Origin: Glandiceps talaboti
Taxonomy: Eukaryota; Hemichordata; Enteropneusta; Spengelidae
DNA length: 64,000 nt
Assembly: GCF_964340395.1 (NCBI RefSeq)
Contig: NC_135570.1
Location: forward strand, 5,540,322-5,604,321
Direction of reading: 5' to 3'
A program made the position numbers and the translations under genes. Within the stretch, counting starts at the first letter, position 1. Every line of letters begins with the position of its first letter. Positions 1-13,100 of the stretch are shown here, in pieces. The notes under the pieces are model-generated. The model ran no database searches and had not been told where the DNA came from. It saw nothing but the letters and a program-made list of their open reading frames with translations.

Positions 1-556
1 AGTTATCATTGGGCAGAATTCTGTGATTGATTAACAAAGACATGATGTCAATGACTGTATGGGTGGCTGTGGTTGAATTTGACATTTCATCTCAGGACCT
101 CATTGAGCTAGACGTAAGGCGAGGTCTTGAGATTTGATGCCATGGGTAGCATTAGACTAAAACCACTCGAGCTTTCCTTGGAGCCATTGAATTAACAGCA
201 AACATGTAAATAGTCGATATCAAGACTTTGAATAGTATAGCTATAAAGCCTATATCACATGTTACAACGGATTTTAAAACTAATACCTTGATTTGAAAAA
301 AGATAACAAAATACAAGAGTCTGAAATTATGGAATGTTATTTTTTTTCCCAAATAGATTTCATTATCGAAATGAAACTGTCGTAGACTCCGATCCAAGCC
401 ATCGTATCTCAGAGTATTGCATATGTACATGTGTGTCTTGCTTGACAACTCTACCTTCGGAGAGATTCGGTTATCAAGGCATTGTATCTACATCCTACGA
501 TATTCAAGCATTTTGTATAACCACATCGGGTTCAAAATCGTCTAAGAGTTCTATAT

Positions 557-638
557 TGGTACAGTATTAAGTATTAAAAACTTCATTATTATGGTATTAG
601 TAATGAAGTTTTTAATACGTAATACTAGTACTGTACCA
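557..638. repeat. Near-perfect hairpin, possible tiny MITE
   Basis: The ends TGGTACAGTA and TACTGTACCA are reverse complements. The arms continue inward through AGTATTAAAAACTTCATTA and its complement around a loop of roughly ten bases. A small indel (CTAGTA-like) sits in one arm. No clear target-site duplication is visible in the flanks, so assigning it to a transposon family is inference. Confidence 0.75.
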
Positions 639-1636
639 GTTTAGAACTAGGTTAAAAACTGTACACTTCCTTACCCTTGTTTAGTTATATTCCCTACGGC
701 TTCACTGCGAGACTCTTCTGCTTTATATGAAGACTGGATGCAAAACATAGAAAACCCACCACTCGACACTTAACTCATTCTCCTCTACGTACTCTCTGGA
801 TATAACGTCGAGGCTGCTAGTAACTTTCAACTGAAAGTGAAAATTTGGTATGGAGTATCTATATAAAGTATCGTGAGAACACATTATGCTAATAACCCAT
901 GAGTGCTGTTGCACACGCGTACGTATGATTTTGGAGTTGATAAACCGTACTTGAAGCGAAATGGGATTGAATAAGATCAGACCTCGAATTATTGATATGT
1001 AGATGGAGAAATTTGAAGTTTTAGCTATCGTTATAGTCTTGATAAAGTCTGTGACATGGTTAATACTTGAAGGCGGTAAAAAATGACAGCTTATAGCTCA
1101 CACTCGCTCGTCACCTGGGATTATTCGCACAAAAAGTTAGCCACTGTAATAGATTTTATGCGAATTTACATCCGACGAGTGAAATTTGTGAGAGCTTAGG
1201 TGAACTCGATTATAAATATTAATTTTCATTATAACAATCACAATCTACAGCCTACAGGTTATTGTGATTTAACCCCTATCCCACCCAAACTAAAGCTGTA
1301 TCCGATTGTCGCAAGGCGTATCAAAAGATTCCACATCGTAATGAACTTTCACACGTTCAAGTGGTTTCCATGGAGACACCACAGATCTTGTATTGTCAAT
1401 TAGATATTCCTTGAACTGCATTAAAGGGACTCCAGCTAAGTTTATAAGTTGAATGTTCCAATAAGTAGAGAACAGAATGTTACAAGTTCATTTGTAAAAT
1501 ACAGCAAAAATTATCGAAAAGCAAACGAATCAATTCAGCTTGTGCCCACATGTAGGAGAGTCGTTCACCTTTATCGCCATATAGTGTAAGTACGTACGTC
1601 TAGCTGAAGGTAACCATGTAGACAGTCAATTTTATC

Positions 1637-1666
1637 TCAGACCACTAAAAGCTTTTAGTGGTCTGA
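1637..1666. repeat. Perfect 30-bp palindrome
   Basis: Two 15-base halves, TCAGACCACTAAAAG and its exact reverse complement, meet without a spacer and the pairing does not extend cleanly. Such a site could bind a dimeric protein or be a footprint of a foldback element. Nothing nearby favours either. Confidence 0.85.
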
Positions 1667-2689
1667 AATTTCATCGAGGTAAAAACAACCTTTACAAGTA
1701 CAAATAGAGATTCGTTCTGGGTTGTTCTTGCTCTATCACTTAGTACACAACAGCAATGTGGAAAGCAAACAAGTCTTTCAGTCTCGGAAATGAAAAATCA
1801 ATACTGTACTGGTTTTGTACTATAGTATGTTATACTACATGCATATCGATATCGTGTGATGGCGTTTAAATGTATCAATCAAATTTTCTTGGATACTGCC
1901 AAAGGGGTACATCAAATAAGCGATGCTTTGGTTCTTTCAGAGAAGGCAAAGGAACTATACATTCCAGGCGGCACACATTGCGCAAATCGCGGCTTATTAC
2001 ACCAAAACAATGGAACAAAATACAACAGCTTGTAACACTGAATAATTCTTTCCCCCTGCCGCAATTTGTGTGGTGTGACGGTAATACCACAGTGATCATT
2101 ACCCGGAATGATATCGGCAATCGTTTGATATCCCACTTTGAATACAAGCTAGACGTAATTAACTTCGTGATTTTAGATTTCCAGTTATTGAGATGAATGA
2201 ATACCGATACATTCTTTTCATGATATACAGTGGAACATGATTACACTGTGATAACTACACCAATTTAAGATGTCATCATATTCATATGATATTATGTCGT
2301 ATAGAAGAAGCTACGTAACCAGAGGCCATCTCTCTGTTCATTAGTGTTAGCTTAGTACTCACAGGGGACTGGAATTATATATGCAAGGATTTACACATGT
2401 TTTTGACTAATTTTATGGTCAATAAAGCTGGTACAATAAATGTTGAGTGTAATTTATTCCCAGTGTCTACCTTTAGCTGTTATCAACTGGTTCATTAATG
2501 TGCACACAACTGAGGTGTTAAACTCAGCCACGCTTCGATCCCATGTAAACATTCACCGTCTAACGTCACTGATTGTACGATGGTTACCCCACGACGGACT
2601 CGGAATCTATTCCAATGCGATGGTTTGCGTCCAGTGTAATTTAAAGGCCCACTTTGAAAAAAGGATTAGACATTAGGTGTGAAATACAG

Positions 2690-2835
2690 TTGTCTGACAA
2701 AGATAGAAAAGTTGGCGCAGAACAAAAGAATAATCCTATGTAATCGTTATGGTTCTACTAATAAGATAACACTAATGCGAGAACCTGGGATTGAAATCAT
2801 GGCCTTTAAGTTCAGGCTGAAATGGCTAAGGAAAT
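2690..2835 (+). mobile_element. tRNA-related SINE-like repeat, copy 1
   Basis: This copy shares two blocks with repeats in SEC24 introns at 26883-27078 and 31850-32225. One block reads like AGAAAAGTTGGCGCAGAACA; the other is a tRNA-like B-box block ending in a form of GAACCTGGGATTGAAATC followed by a GGCCTTTAA-type tail. Sharing across three sites supports dispersal. The tRNA origin rests on the B-box resemblance. Confidence 0.5.
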
Positions 2836-3696
2836 AGTAGTCTCGATTTTCAGTCTGGACTTTTGCCTTTTTTGTATATACATGTATGTAAAAATATGAT
2901 GTGTTGAAAAAATCTAACCATTTGTGTACAATGAGCTTCCAGCGTAGTGTCTACTTTTGTGAACCTTTTACAAATAAATTCACAATACCACACTCAGTCT
3001 AACATCTAACCGCACGTCAGCTTTCAATAAAGTATCTATTTTATGATAGTTTCGCTGTATTCTTCCCTGTCTATGTCGGTTTCGTGTGACACATTCCAAA
3101 AAGCTTTCACACTTCAAACAGAGTATATGAGTTGTCTCAATCGCTTTTCAACCATTTCTTGAATTCAAACAGCTTTTCTTTTATATCCATAACGTACACG
3201 TGTTTTGATCCGGATTTTTTTTTTCATAAAAGTTTGGAGTGATCCCATTAATGGGTGTCTGAGCGATTTGAGGCACGTGGACACACAAAAGAAAAAATAA
3301 CCCACAGAAAAAATTACTGAAAATAGGTTTTAGCCGAAGATTAAAAAGCCTGTCGGATCCCAAACGTACATTCTATTTGATTTAGAGGTGATTATATAGA
3401 TTTAGTTGCCTTTCTGATACCATGTTGATTTTTTGACAAACTCTATGTTTTCTGTATATGGCATTTGCATGCCTTAAACTGTATTTTCAAAAGGCAATAA
3501 TTATGAGATCTGCATCACATACATTTGTACGTGAGGGGAAGGGAGGAGATGACTTCGTCAGTAGGGCTTATATATCCACAGTTTTGAGTTTTAATTCTGA
3601 ATGAGCGTGTATGCGATTTTAAATTCACACTCTGAGTCACTATGTTGAATTTGAAATTCACATTGTGTACTATTTTAAACTAGCAATCTGGGGTTA

Positions 3697-3886
<190 letters not shown>

Positions 3887-5338
3887 AAATTCACGTTAAC
3901 GAGTACACTGTATCCTTGTTAAAAGCATTACTGTTCCATTTCTAATTCATTGAAATATGGTATGCAAAATGATATATACCTTTATGTTAATTATAAAAGT
4001 GGCCAAAATTTACAGAAATTCAACAAATAATTTATTACACGGCTTCACTACTAATATCCGATCACTTGACAGTCTCTAGTTATGGACTCTAGATGGCATT
4101 TCAAGGCGTAGGGTTTGTAAGCTCAGTTTTGGAAGAATATATGATGGCCATTAAGGGAATGTTTGCTTTCTGTGTATTCCTCTTTTGTGTGAATCGCGGC
4201 CATCAGCCCATGATACAATGTAAGGTAAAATTAGACACGTGACAGGGACTAATGTGAACCAGACTCAAACATTGTCATGTACTTTCACACGGAGTTTCAC
4301 TGGATAGAGTGGGCTACATAGGCAGCTAACCTTTGTATTTAATAATACATATCTCATGTCTGTAAATCGCGGGATTTACGTTCATTAAGTGTCTCAAAAT
4401 AGAATCCTGGACCGAAATATGTATTACTTTGAAATGATCAGAGCGAACACGTAGAAAATGATATCCGTCTTCCACCTCAGTTGAGTCAAAAAGTAAGCAT
4501 AATCCTATGGCTTCTTTCAATGTAGCTCTTTCTATCAATATATACGGAAATGACGAATTTGAAGAACTCTGATTTTCAGGGAATTTTGTCCCCGAGGCGC
4601 GTTCTACAGATATGTATCAAAGTCCACTCTCGTACTCAATTTTACACTCAGCTTGCTATTGTTTCAATCACGGCGTTAATTAAATCTACAAATGTCAAGA
4701 AAATGAAAAATGAGCGATACATGTACAGTATTACTATTACAAACCCGTTGCTCTGCTGAAGGTGGATCAAACCAACAAAATGCCAGCTTAGGAAAATCCT
4801 AAACGGAGACTCAGAGAATGTGAACTTGTTAAAATTATTACAGAAAAATCTCATTTTAACACCGTCTATTTAGATAGCTTTGAACAGTGTTGTAAGCCTT
4901 TAAAAGGAATACACCCGTATTTTGACAGTGCTAGGCTTTCTTACATTGAAATCCATCAGTTCAAGGGAAATGGTATCAGAAATAACAGCTGCAAAAGAAT
5001 TTTTTTACATTTAATACCTTTGTTTACCAATATGGTAATGGAAAGTATTAATCTGTTCCTCAGCATAGTACAGTGAATAAATTCAAGCTTCATTAATTAG
5101 GTTCGTAATGGTGAAGTCAGCGGAGATGAGGCTTCATGTATGTAGTAGGTGTATCAACAGTGACTCTTCCAAAGCCCAGTATAGTATAACATAAACGCTT
5201 TTAAGTAGACCCATTTGGATTTCTCAATTAAGAATTTGACATCATCACTATGATTCTAGAGTGACTTAGACACATGGATTACTACCAGTGGACTCTCATT
5301 TACTGGTTTGTTATCCACGTGTTTCTCTTGCCACAGAT

Positions 5339-5492
<154 letters not shown>

Positions 5493-5889
5493 TTTTTTAA
5501 TTGTTATTGTTTTTTATAATAGAAAGGGCGCCGTAGAAAATAAATAACTATTAAATGTTAAATATTAAAACTCTGCAAACATCACCGAGGAACCTTTTCA
5601 GGGACTCAAACCGTCGACAGGAAACCAACCAAAATAGAATATATGTCAATCACCAAGTTCCCAAAGACCTGCAACGTGCAACATGTATTGCAAAACAGCA
5701 CTCTACTGAAAAAAAAAATCACCTTTACATGGATACAGCCTGAGTTTTGCACTGAAAGAACTCATCCTATATTTATAGGGTGAAGTTTTGTACGGATATC
5801 TCTATTTGCTGCACCAATTTTAAAATCTTAATTAATTTGAACGTCATGATCAAAACAAACGAAACGACGCGACATGAGTTGCTTAGATA

Positions 5890-6097
5890 GGGTCTAACCA
5901 ATCTGATTAAAATCTGATGTGGTGAAAGCGGCTAGATGCCTTTATTTACCTCTATTTCCATCGTTTTGTGACGTTTGTTTTGTTCCTAGCGATCACTCGG
6001 AACAACACATACGACACAAAATGATGGATATATAGCGGTAAATAAAGACATCTTGCCGTTTTTACCACATCATATTTTAATCAGATTGGGGTCTAAC
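5890..6097. mobile_element. Foldback MITE with 9-bp target-site duplication
   Basis: The element (5899-6088, 190 bp) starts CAATCTGATTAAAAT and ends with the exact reverse complement. Pairing continues toward the centre near 5993, including blocks such as GGTAAATAAAG and TCGTTTTGTG with their complements. It is bracketed on both sides by GGGTCTAAC, a 9-bp direct repeat. A 9-bp duplication is typical of Mutator-like transposons; hAT would give 8, so the superfamily remains an inference. Confidence 0.82.
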
Positions 6098-6284
6098 GGT
6101 CTGTTCAGTTTGTTCACAGGACGCCGCCAACGTTAATAAAGTTACGTTTTTATGCATACTGTAGGTACGTTGAGGGCGAGTGATTGTCAAGGTACTAGTA
6201 TATACATCTATATCTTTAAGTGACACTTTTAGGCTTGCATGTCCTAAAGGCGGATATATTATGTTTCTCCTTATATTTAGATCT

Positions 6285-6400
6285 GAGGTTGTTTCACACT
6301 GATTTTTCCAGTAGGAGGCTATGGCAAAATTGTTTGGAAATTAAAAATCCAAAATAAATACACAACCCTCATCCATACGCGGCCATTGGCCGGCCACTTT
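6285..6400. mobile_element. Partial copy (right half) of the GTGGCCATAT foldback MITE
   Basis: From the GTTTCACACTGATTTTTCCA block to the GGCCACTTT end, this matches the right half of the elements at 18588-18936, 27850-28197 and 49894-50261. The terminal repeat carries an extra GGCCATTGGCC-like duplication. The left half is absent. Confidence 0.7.
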
Positions 6401-6849
6401 ATTTAATTTGCCAGAGCTACTGCATATTAGCCTAATATCTCACTCCATGTCTAGTATCGGCTATAGCTCTGGAAATATAGTATGTGCTCCGAGGACTCCG
6501 ACACGTCTGGGATATCGGGGCTCATATCATGTTAGATCTACTGCAGACGGGAACCTCGCTGATCACGTCCTGAATTCACGCAAACGAAACACATGTAATC
6601 ATCAACTTTATCAAGATTGAACGGTTGCAGAAAGCAAGTTATAATCTGTCCCACTACGTTCTCTCTGGATGTGATGAAAATCTCACCATGGTCACGTTGA
6701 GTGACAAAGTATACGTGTATTGATTTACCATTACGTGGATGGTTTTACGCACAACCTGTTGATGTGGCACGACTATCGAAATCACATCTCAGCAGATGTT
6801 TACGTTTATGTTTGTATAAAGGTCGCAGGAAGTAATTCGCGGATGAATG

Positions 6850-7101
6850 ATGGGTAATGCCACGTTGACATGTACCACGCATGCGTTAGAAGCTTGATTT
6901 CCGGTTAAATTTGCATGGATCTGAACGTTTCGAGGGGTTCAGCAGCTGGCGTACCGTAAAGAAATTCTTTGGAAATACACGAGAATCGGCTCTAAGAGAC
7001 GTACATTGACCTCGACCAAGAAGTGAGGGGAAAAATCACCCCGGAAGCTGTATATTACGAAAAACAGCGAAGGTAACAGTCGTCGGTTAACTATCAGTAT
7101 C
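6850..7101 (+). promoter_or_regulatory. Probable SEC24 promoter and 5' UTR
   Basis: This stretch lies directly upstream of the SEC24 start codon and is less A+T-rich than its surroundings. It contains ETS-like TTTCCGG (near 6898), octamer-like ATTTGCAT (near 6908) and CGCATGCG-like sequence (near 6878). There is no clear TATA box at a useful distance. Transcription start and motif use are inferred. Confidence 0.4.
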
Positions 7102-7198
7102 ATGGCGGACCCACGGAGCACACAATTCCAGACAGGATATGCCCCTCCAACAGGAGCCCCTCCCGGTGCTGGGACAAATATGTCAACAAATCTTTCAG
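7102..7198 (+). CDS. SEC24A/B: SEC24 exon 1 (start codon)
   Basis: Begins at ATGGCGGAC (MADPRST) and encodes 32 residues ending in a Pro/Gly-rich run. It ends in phase 1 at CAG|GTTAGG. The frame continues exactly into exon 2, which supports this start. Confidence 0.85.
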
Positions 7199-10100
7199 GT
7201 TAGGTTTTAGTACACATATTTTATTCGTCTTCAGACGTTGTTGAGATGAGCGCCTGTTTGAAACAAGCCTCTCGCACGTGATCACGTTTTGTTCACCAAT
7301 CTGGTCGTGTGAATATATGTACAATGTACTACACAGAGAGACTGCCGGTGGTACTTCAGTGTCACCGCAGACGTGATCAATGTTTTGCGTATGTTTATTC
7401 CCATCCAGATATCAAGGTGTCACTAAGGTACTGCAGACGGCCAATCGAAAGTTCTTCACATTCTGACACATCACAAGTGTACACGTGTACGGTTTTGTTC
7501 AATAAACAGCGTACGTTGTAGATGTTACGTACTATTATAAATATATCGATGACAAAGCAAAAGTTGTGTCAGTTTGTCGTAACGTGTCAAATGTGTAATA
7601 AAGTAAGACCTTGAATCTTAGTTTCTTTTATATCCAATGTTATTGTAGGCACAATATATTTTGCGTAAATCTGATATTTAATATGGACGATGTGATATTA
7701 TGAACAGTGTGATACCACAGATTAAATTAGCTAGACGAACAAAACAAAAGCTTACAAAAGGAATGGAGCAAATATTAAATACAAGACTCATCATTTTTTA
7801 AAAAGAATTTTGTTTTGATAGTTGTCATAGTTTCCACATCCCAAATCTATTGAGCATAGTGTATGTGTAAACTATTGGACTATGCAGGACCAGGTAGTTT
7901 AACCATGGATGTACAAAGGTCTTTGGTGTGGTCATGAAGGTATTCCTATCTCAATGGTGTAGTGTAGTGTAGTGTAGTGTTTTGGAACAAAAAACGACAA
8001 ATATTCGTACACTTTAAATTATAACTATCAGAAGTCATTTCCATATGTATAGTATGGATATATTAAATAGTTTCATTAAATTAACAAGTTATTATGTTTA
8101 TAATTAAGTTTATGTTATTAAGAATATTTGTAGATTTTTACTTCAGTAATCTAATTATGACAGTTATGTAATAATATACATGTATATGTTAACAGCTGTT
8201 GATAAGACATCTGGTGTATTATTATTTGAAGATTGTAGGAACAGTCAGTGAAATGCATGTGAGAAAATTAAATAGTCTAGTGAATAAATCAGAGTATTGT
8301 AGTATGGAGGAATGATGTAACTATTAATGCTGTACTGTTATATTCTCTGTTCATTCTTATACAAACACAGTCTTGAAAGTGATTGCAAAATCTCTTGTTA
8401 TAGCGGAAAGAAACTATGGTCTATGGTAATAATAATAGTATTAGCAAGCTGAGTGTGGTGTGGAAGCATACAAATTTTGCTGAAGAAGTCACTCTTGCTT
8501 CAGTGATTATTGAATGTACATGTAGCAAGCACCCCATTGAGTTTGTATGTGTTTTGATGGTATTAACATACAACATGCTACAGAATCATTGATACAACTG
8601 TGGTTCTGAGTAATAATAATAATAATAATAATAATGACTTTTATTATCAAAATGCTTTAAAATACACATTGACAAACGGGTAACCCTGTTAGGACCAGCC
8701 TGATCTACCCAGGGGCCCAAAACAAGTGAAGCACAAAAATAAAGGAAAATGAGCTATGCTGTGTTTGATCATCAAAGCCATACAAACTCAATGGGGTGCT
8801 TGATGTTAATGCATAGCATTACACAGAATCATTGTTACAACTGTGGTTTCTTTGTTTATGATGTACAAAATGTTTATGATGTACAAAATGTACAAAATAC
8901 AGAGTAAATGTCACAGTTAGTTTGCCACTGCTGTAGACATGTCACCATCTTGACACCTCTGAAGGTATGTTATTTTGCCCCAACTTTCTCAAAAGGGTAA
9001 AGATAATCCCCATTCAGGAGTATTAGTGTATATCAATGTTAAGATACAATAACTATATAAAACCAGAGAACAGGTGTTCACTCTCATCACTGATCACTGT
9101 TGCCACGTCTGGCTGTTGCAGCTGTTACCAAGGTGACATGTACATATAAGGTCATATTCATATAGGTTGGAGGAAGGTCAAAGCAAAATTAAATTAATAT
9201 GGTTATAAATATCCAACTTGTACTTGACCTCTGTAATCAAGTGGCTGTGAAGATAGTTTAGTAAAATAATAACACTGTGTCCAATATGTATAATATTGTA
9301 TGTATGTAATGTTTACCTCAATGTTGACCTTGAGAGGTTAGGGATGTTACATGTACTTGTACATGTACATGACAGGTCAGGTTTCTGAAGTGATTTGAGA
9401 AATTGTTAATATCTTCGAAGGCTGGCCCCAGTTTTCTTCATACATATATGCCTAATATTTCAAAATAATATTTCAAAACTGGCTTTTATCAGCAACCATG
9501 CTACATTAAGATTATTTGAGAAAAATTCTCAAAAGTGCCCGTTAGCTCGACCTAATTATGATGATTTCAAAATATAATTGTAAAACTTTTGAAACATTTA
9601 AAACAAAAAGATTAATTGTATGTGTTTGGATGTGAAAATTATTTTACTAAGCCATTGACAGTAGATTTTATGAATTGGAGTAGGATTTTAAAAATAAAAC
9701 AGCTGGTAAGAATGATTTACTTTCACCAGATTGTGACCTTTATATTGTAACCAAAGATGACCCGGGATGATTTTTATAGTTATCATGGATTGGTATTGTG
9801 TAAGAGATAATAACATTGTGTCAGAACCATATGTATCTTCTCTCATGTTTAGAATTTTGGAAACAATACATTGTAAGTTATGTGTACATTGCAGGGTTTG
9901 TGCTACAGGCATAGGTAAATCTACCAGGGTTCCCTTGTCATTTTACGTGGGTTCCCAAACAAAATTACCATAGACTCTATGTGGGGTATGTTTACCCCTT
10001 TCTCCCTTTCTGTTATCAGGAGTTCCTCAGCCTTAGCACAAACACTGACATTGTCCCATCAAACCTTTTGTTTCCATTGTTTTGCTAAGGTTTGGGAATG

Positions 10101-13100
10101 CCAGTAAAAGAGGGCTGAAATCTGGTAAAATTTGCATAGGATTTCATACCTAGTACATATATAATACCTTAGACACTCAGGTCAGGTAGATTTTACCTGC
10201 TTACCATCCATTACAATAATGCTGTGTTTAGATCATGCTACATGTATATGTGTAGTAGACTAGTGTATGAAAGCATAATATTTAATGTAGTTAGAACATT
10301 GTTATACATATGAAATGCAAACTGATTTTTTTCCTCGGTTTCATGTAATTATTTAATTTTATCTTGTCACTTGTAGGTCCTCCAGGAGTTGGTGGCCGTC
10401 AACAAACTGGTCACCCAATGACCAATCCTATACAGCCAGGTGGATACTCAGGACAGCCACCATCAAATGTAGGGCAGTACTCAGGGGGAGCTCCCCACCA
10501 ATTGCCTGGTCCACCTCCAACAGGGGCAGGACAAAATAGAATGCAAGGTCCACCAATGCAAAATCAAATGAGATATCCAACCCCTGTACAACCAGGCCAA
10601 CCCACAATGGCTGGACAACCAGGCTCAACGATGACACCTGGTGGCATGTCTCCACGAACATCTCAACCATCAATGATGAATTCTCAACATCAACCAATGG
10701 GAGCTGACCCAAGACAAGCACCTGGTCATGGTGGAGTTGGGCCTCCCCCACTACCAGGTCAACAATACCAGCCCCCAAAACCTGGCATGGGTCCCCCTCC
10801 TACTTCTCAGCCAATGCCAACTGGGAGTGGCCCTCGTCCACCTTCTCATCAAATACAAACAGGAGTTGGTCCATCTCCGACTTCCCAACCAACACAACCA
10901 GGGATGGGTCAACCTTCACAACAAAGGCACCCAGGTATGGGACCACCCCCTGCAATGCATTCACCACGCCCTGGTATTGGTCAGCCACCTTCATCTCAAC
11001 CATTGCAACCACCAATGGCAAATGCTGGTACATCATCAGGTAAGAAGCTTGCATGTTTTATTTCAAAATATGATACTCTCACACCAACTTCCCCAGATAT
11101 AAGTCAATAGATTGTCTCTTAAAACAATGTATGATGGAGATTGAAAGACCCACAGCATTACAATCCATGAAAAAACACTGGTGTGTTTGCTTGCTTATGG
11201 TAAGAAGGAAGGAAACAAGTTCCATGCAAAGACTTACAATGAAATTAACATCAGTGACTTATCAAAGTATAAACACCATAGTAGCCAGGATCCCATAACT
11301 CAGGATTACTGATAACATGCTGCATGATTATAACAATTGACTACTTCCACAGATATAAACAAACTGATGAAAAACATCACCTGAACCTACATCATAGGCA
11401 CCCCATGTTGTTTTTGTATCAGTTGCATTATTGTTTTTACTAAATTTTGTCATTGTGTGAAATGTTTCCTTAGCTCACTTCATCCAAGCAAATGCATCAG
11501 TGTGTTTTCACAGGTTGTACATTATAGATAGATAGATATTATTTTACTATAATGACACAGTTTCATATACATAAATACATATGTAATGTAGTAATGTGTA
11601 ATATTTGCCACCCCTGCCCAGACTATGCGATCCTTGACCTGTAAGTGAGGTATTTTTGACATACAGCAAAAGAATAAACAGTTTGGTATGAAGGGTAGAA
11701 GTATTGGAAATGTTGTAGTTATATATATTATATGCACATATATATACTACAATATTAGTATAACCCATAAGATGTCGTACAGTTAGTGTATGCATACAAC
11801 TGTAGCATAAATTTGCCTCATGTCTGTATACATGCAAATCTGTCATGTGACAAATGATGCATTGGTGTACCTTCTATATTGTAACTCTTGCTATCTACTG
11901 CATCATACAGCATGGGGTAAGGTGTCTCATCTGGGCTTTTTGTACACATATTGCTAATGCTGGTGCTTGTTTCATACTAAGTCTGTGATAGGGAACACAA
12001 GATTTGAAAGGAAAATATTAAAATAAAACTAAGTAGACATTATTGCAAAGTACCTGGGTGATTTCCAAGTTGTCATGATTGCATGTGTTAGCTGACAAAC
12101 CTCTTAATGCATGTAACATGTTTTGTCTGCTTGTACGTTTTTCTAGGTTCACCTGCTTTGGAGCTACCACCTCCATTCAAACAATTTCAACATACATTAA
12201 CCACTCCCAGCCCTAATCATAGCAATGTACCATCGCCATGTGGATCAGGTACTTTTTAACTTTTACATTCTCATACTAACACTCGTACAGTAGGCCTTCA
12301 CTAAGTCACATCTCAGCAAGTAGCAAATTCAGGGAAGTTATACACATGTAGATAACAGTGTTATGCCTTCCAATGAAAGACATCTTTGGGGGGGGGGGGG
12401 GGGGTTCAAAATGACTGAAATTCAGTTTTCTGGTGAGTCACCATATGCATGTATAGTAGTGCAAAATGTATAGCAATAGGTATGGGAACATCAAATTCTT
12501 GAACATCACAAGAAATTGGCAAATTGGCTTAGAGGGCACACCGATGAGCAACTTACACTGTAGTGCCCAAATTGTTTTACTCATAATTGTGAGGTAAAGA
12601 CTGTTTGTTCTTTGCATCAGTTTCTATATACAGCAAAATTTTATGTCGTTAATCATATTAAAACATATCAGCATTTAAATGTGATACAGCATGAACATGT
12701 ACCTACAATGACAATGCATGACTTCAAATTAGAAGCCTGCTAGCCAGGAGTCCAGGACTTGTCATAGTTAATGCACAGAATACCTCTTAACGGTGATTCT
12801 GTGTTAGTGACCATGACATGTGGGCTAGCTAGCTGTAAAACACCTAAATGTCAATTACCACCTATTAATTAATGTTCCAAAAATGACAACCCACAAGTAT
12901 TAAACTACAAAATTTTTATGCAAATTATGGCCCTCATAATTATTGACTTAGTGAAGGCTGACAGTATTTCATGTTTAATTTATTTTGAATGCTTTGCTCG
13001 TCTTCACTCCCAAGTATTTTTCTTTTCTCACTCCTCTTTCTTTTTGCTATACTTTTCTCTCATCAAATATCTTCCTACTACATGTTCAATCTATTCACTT

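Noticed and set aside
1-570. Possible exon ending at 118 (donor GTAAGG) and exon starting at 357 after a good pyrimidine tract
   Set aside because: Joined in the frame of the first they end after a few codons. No protein family was recognised and the upstream context is cut by the window edge.
10428-11102. Long frames opposite to, and shifted from, SEC24 exon 2
   Set aside because: Shadows of the low-complexity coding exon; the SEC24 frame is fixed by splice phase. The same holds for the - frame across 20151-20573.
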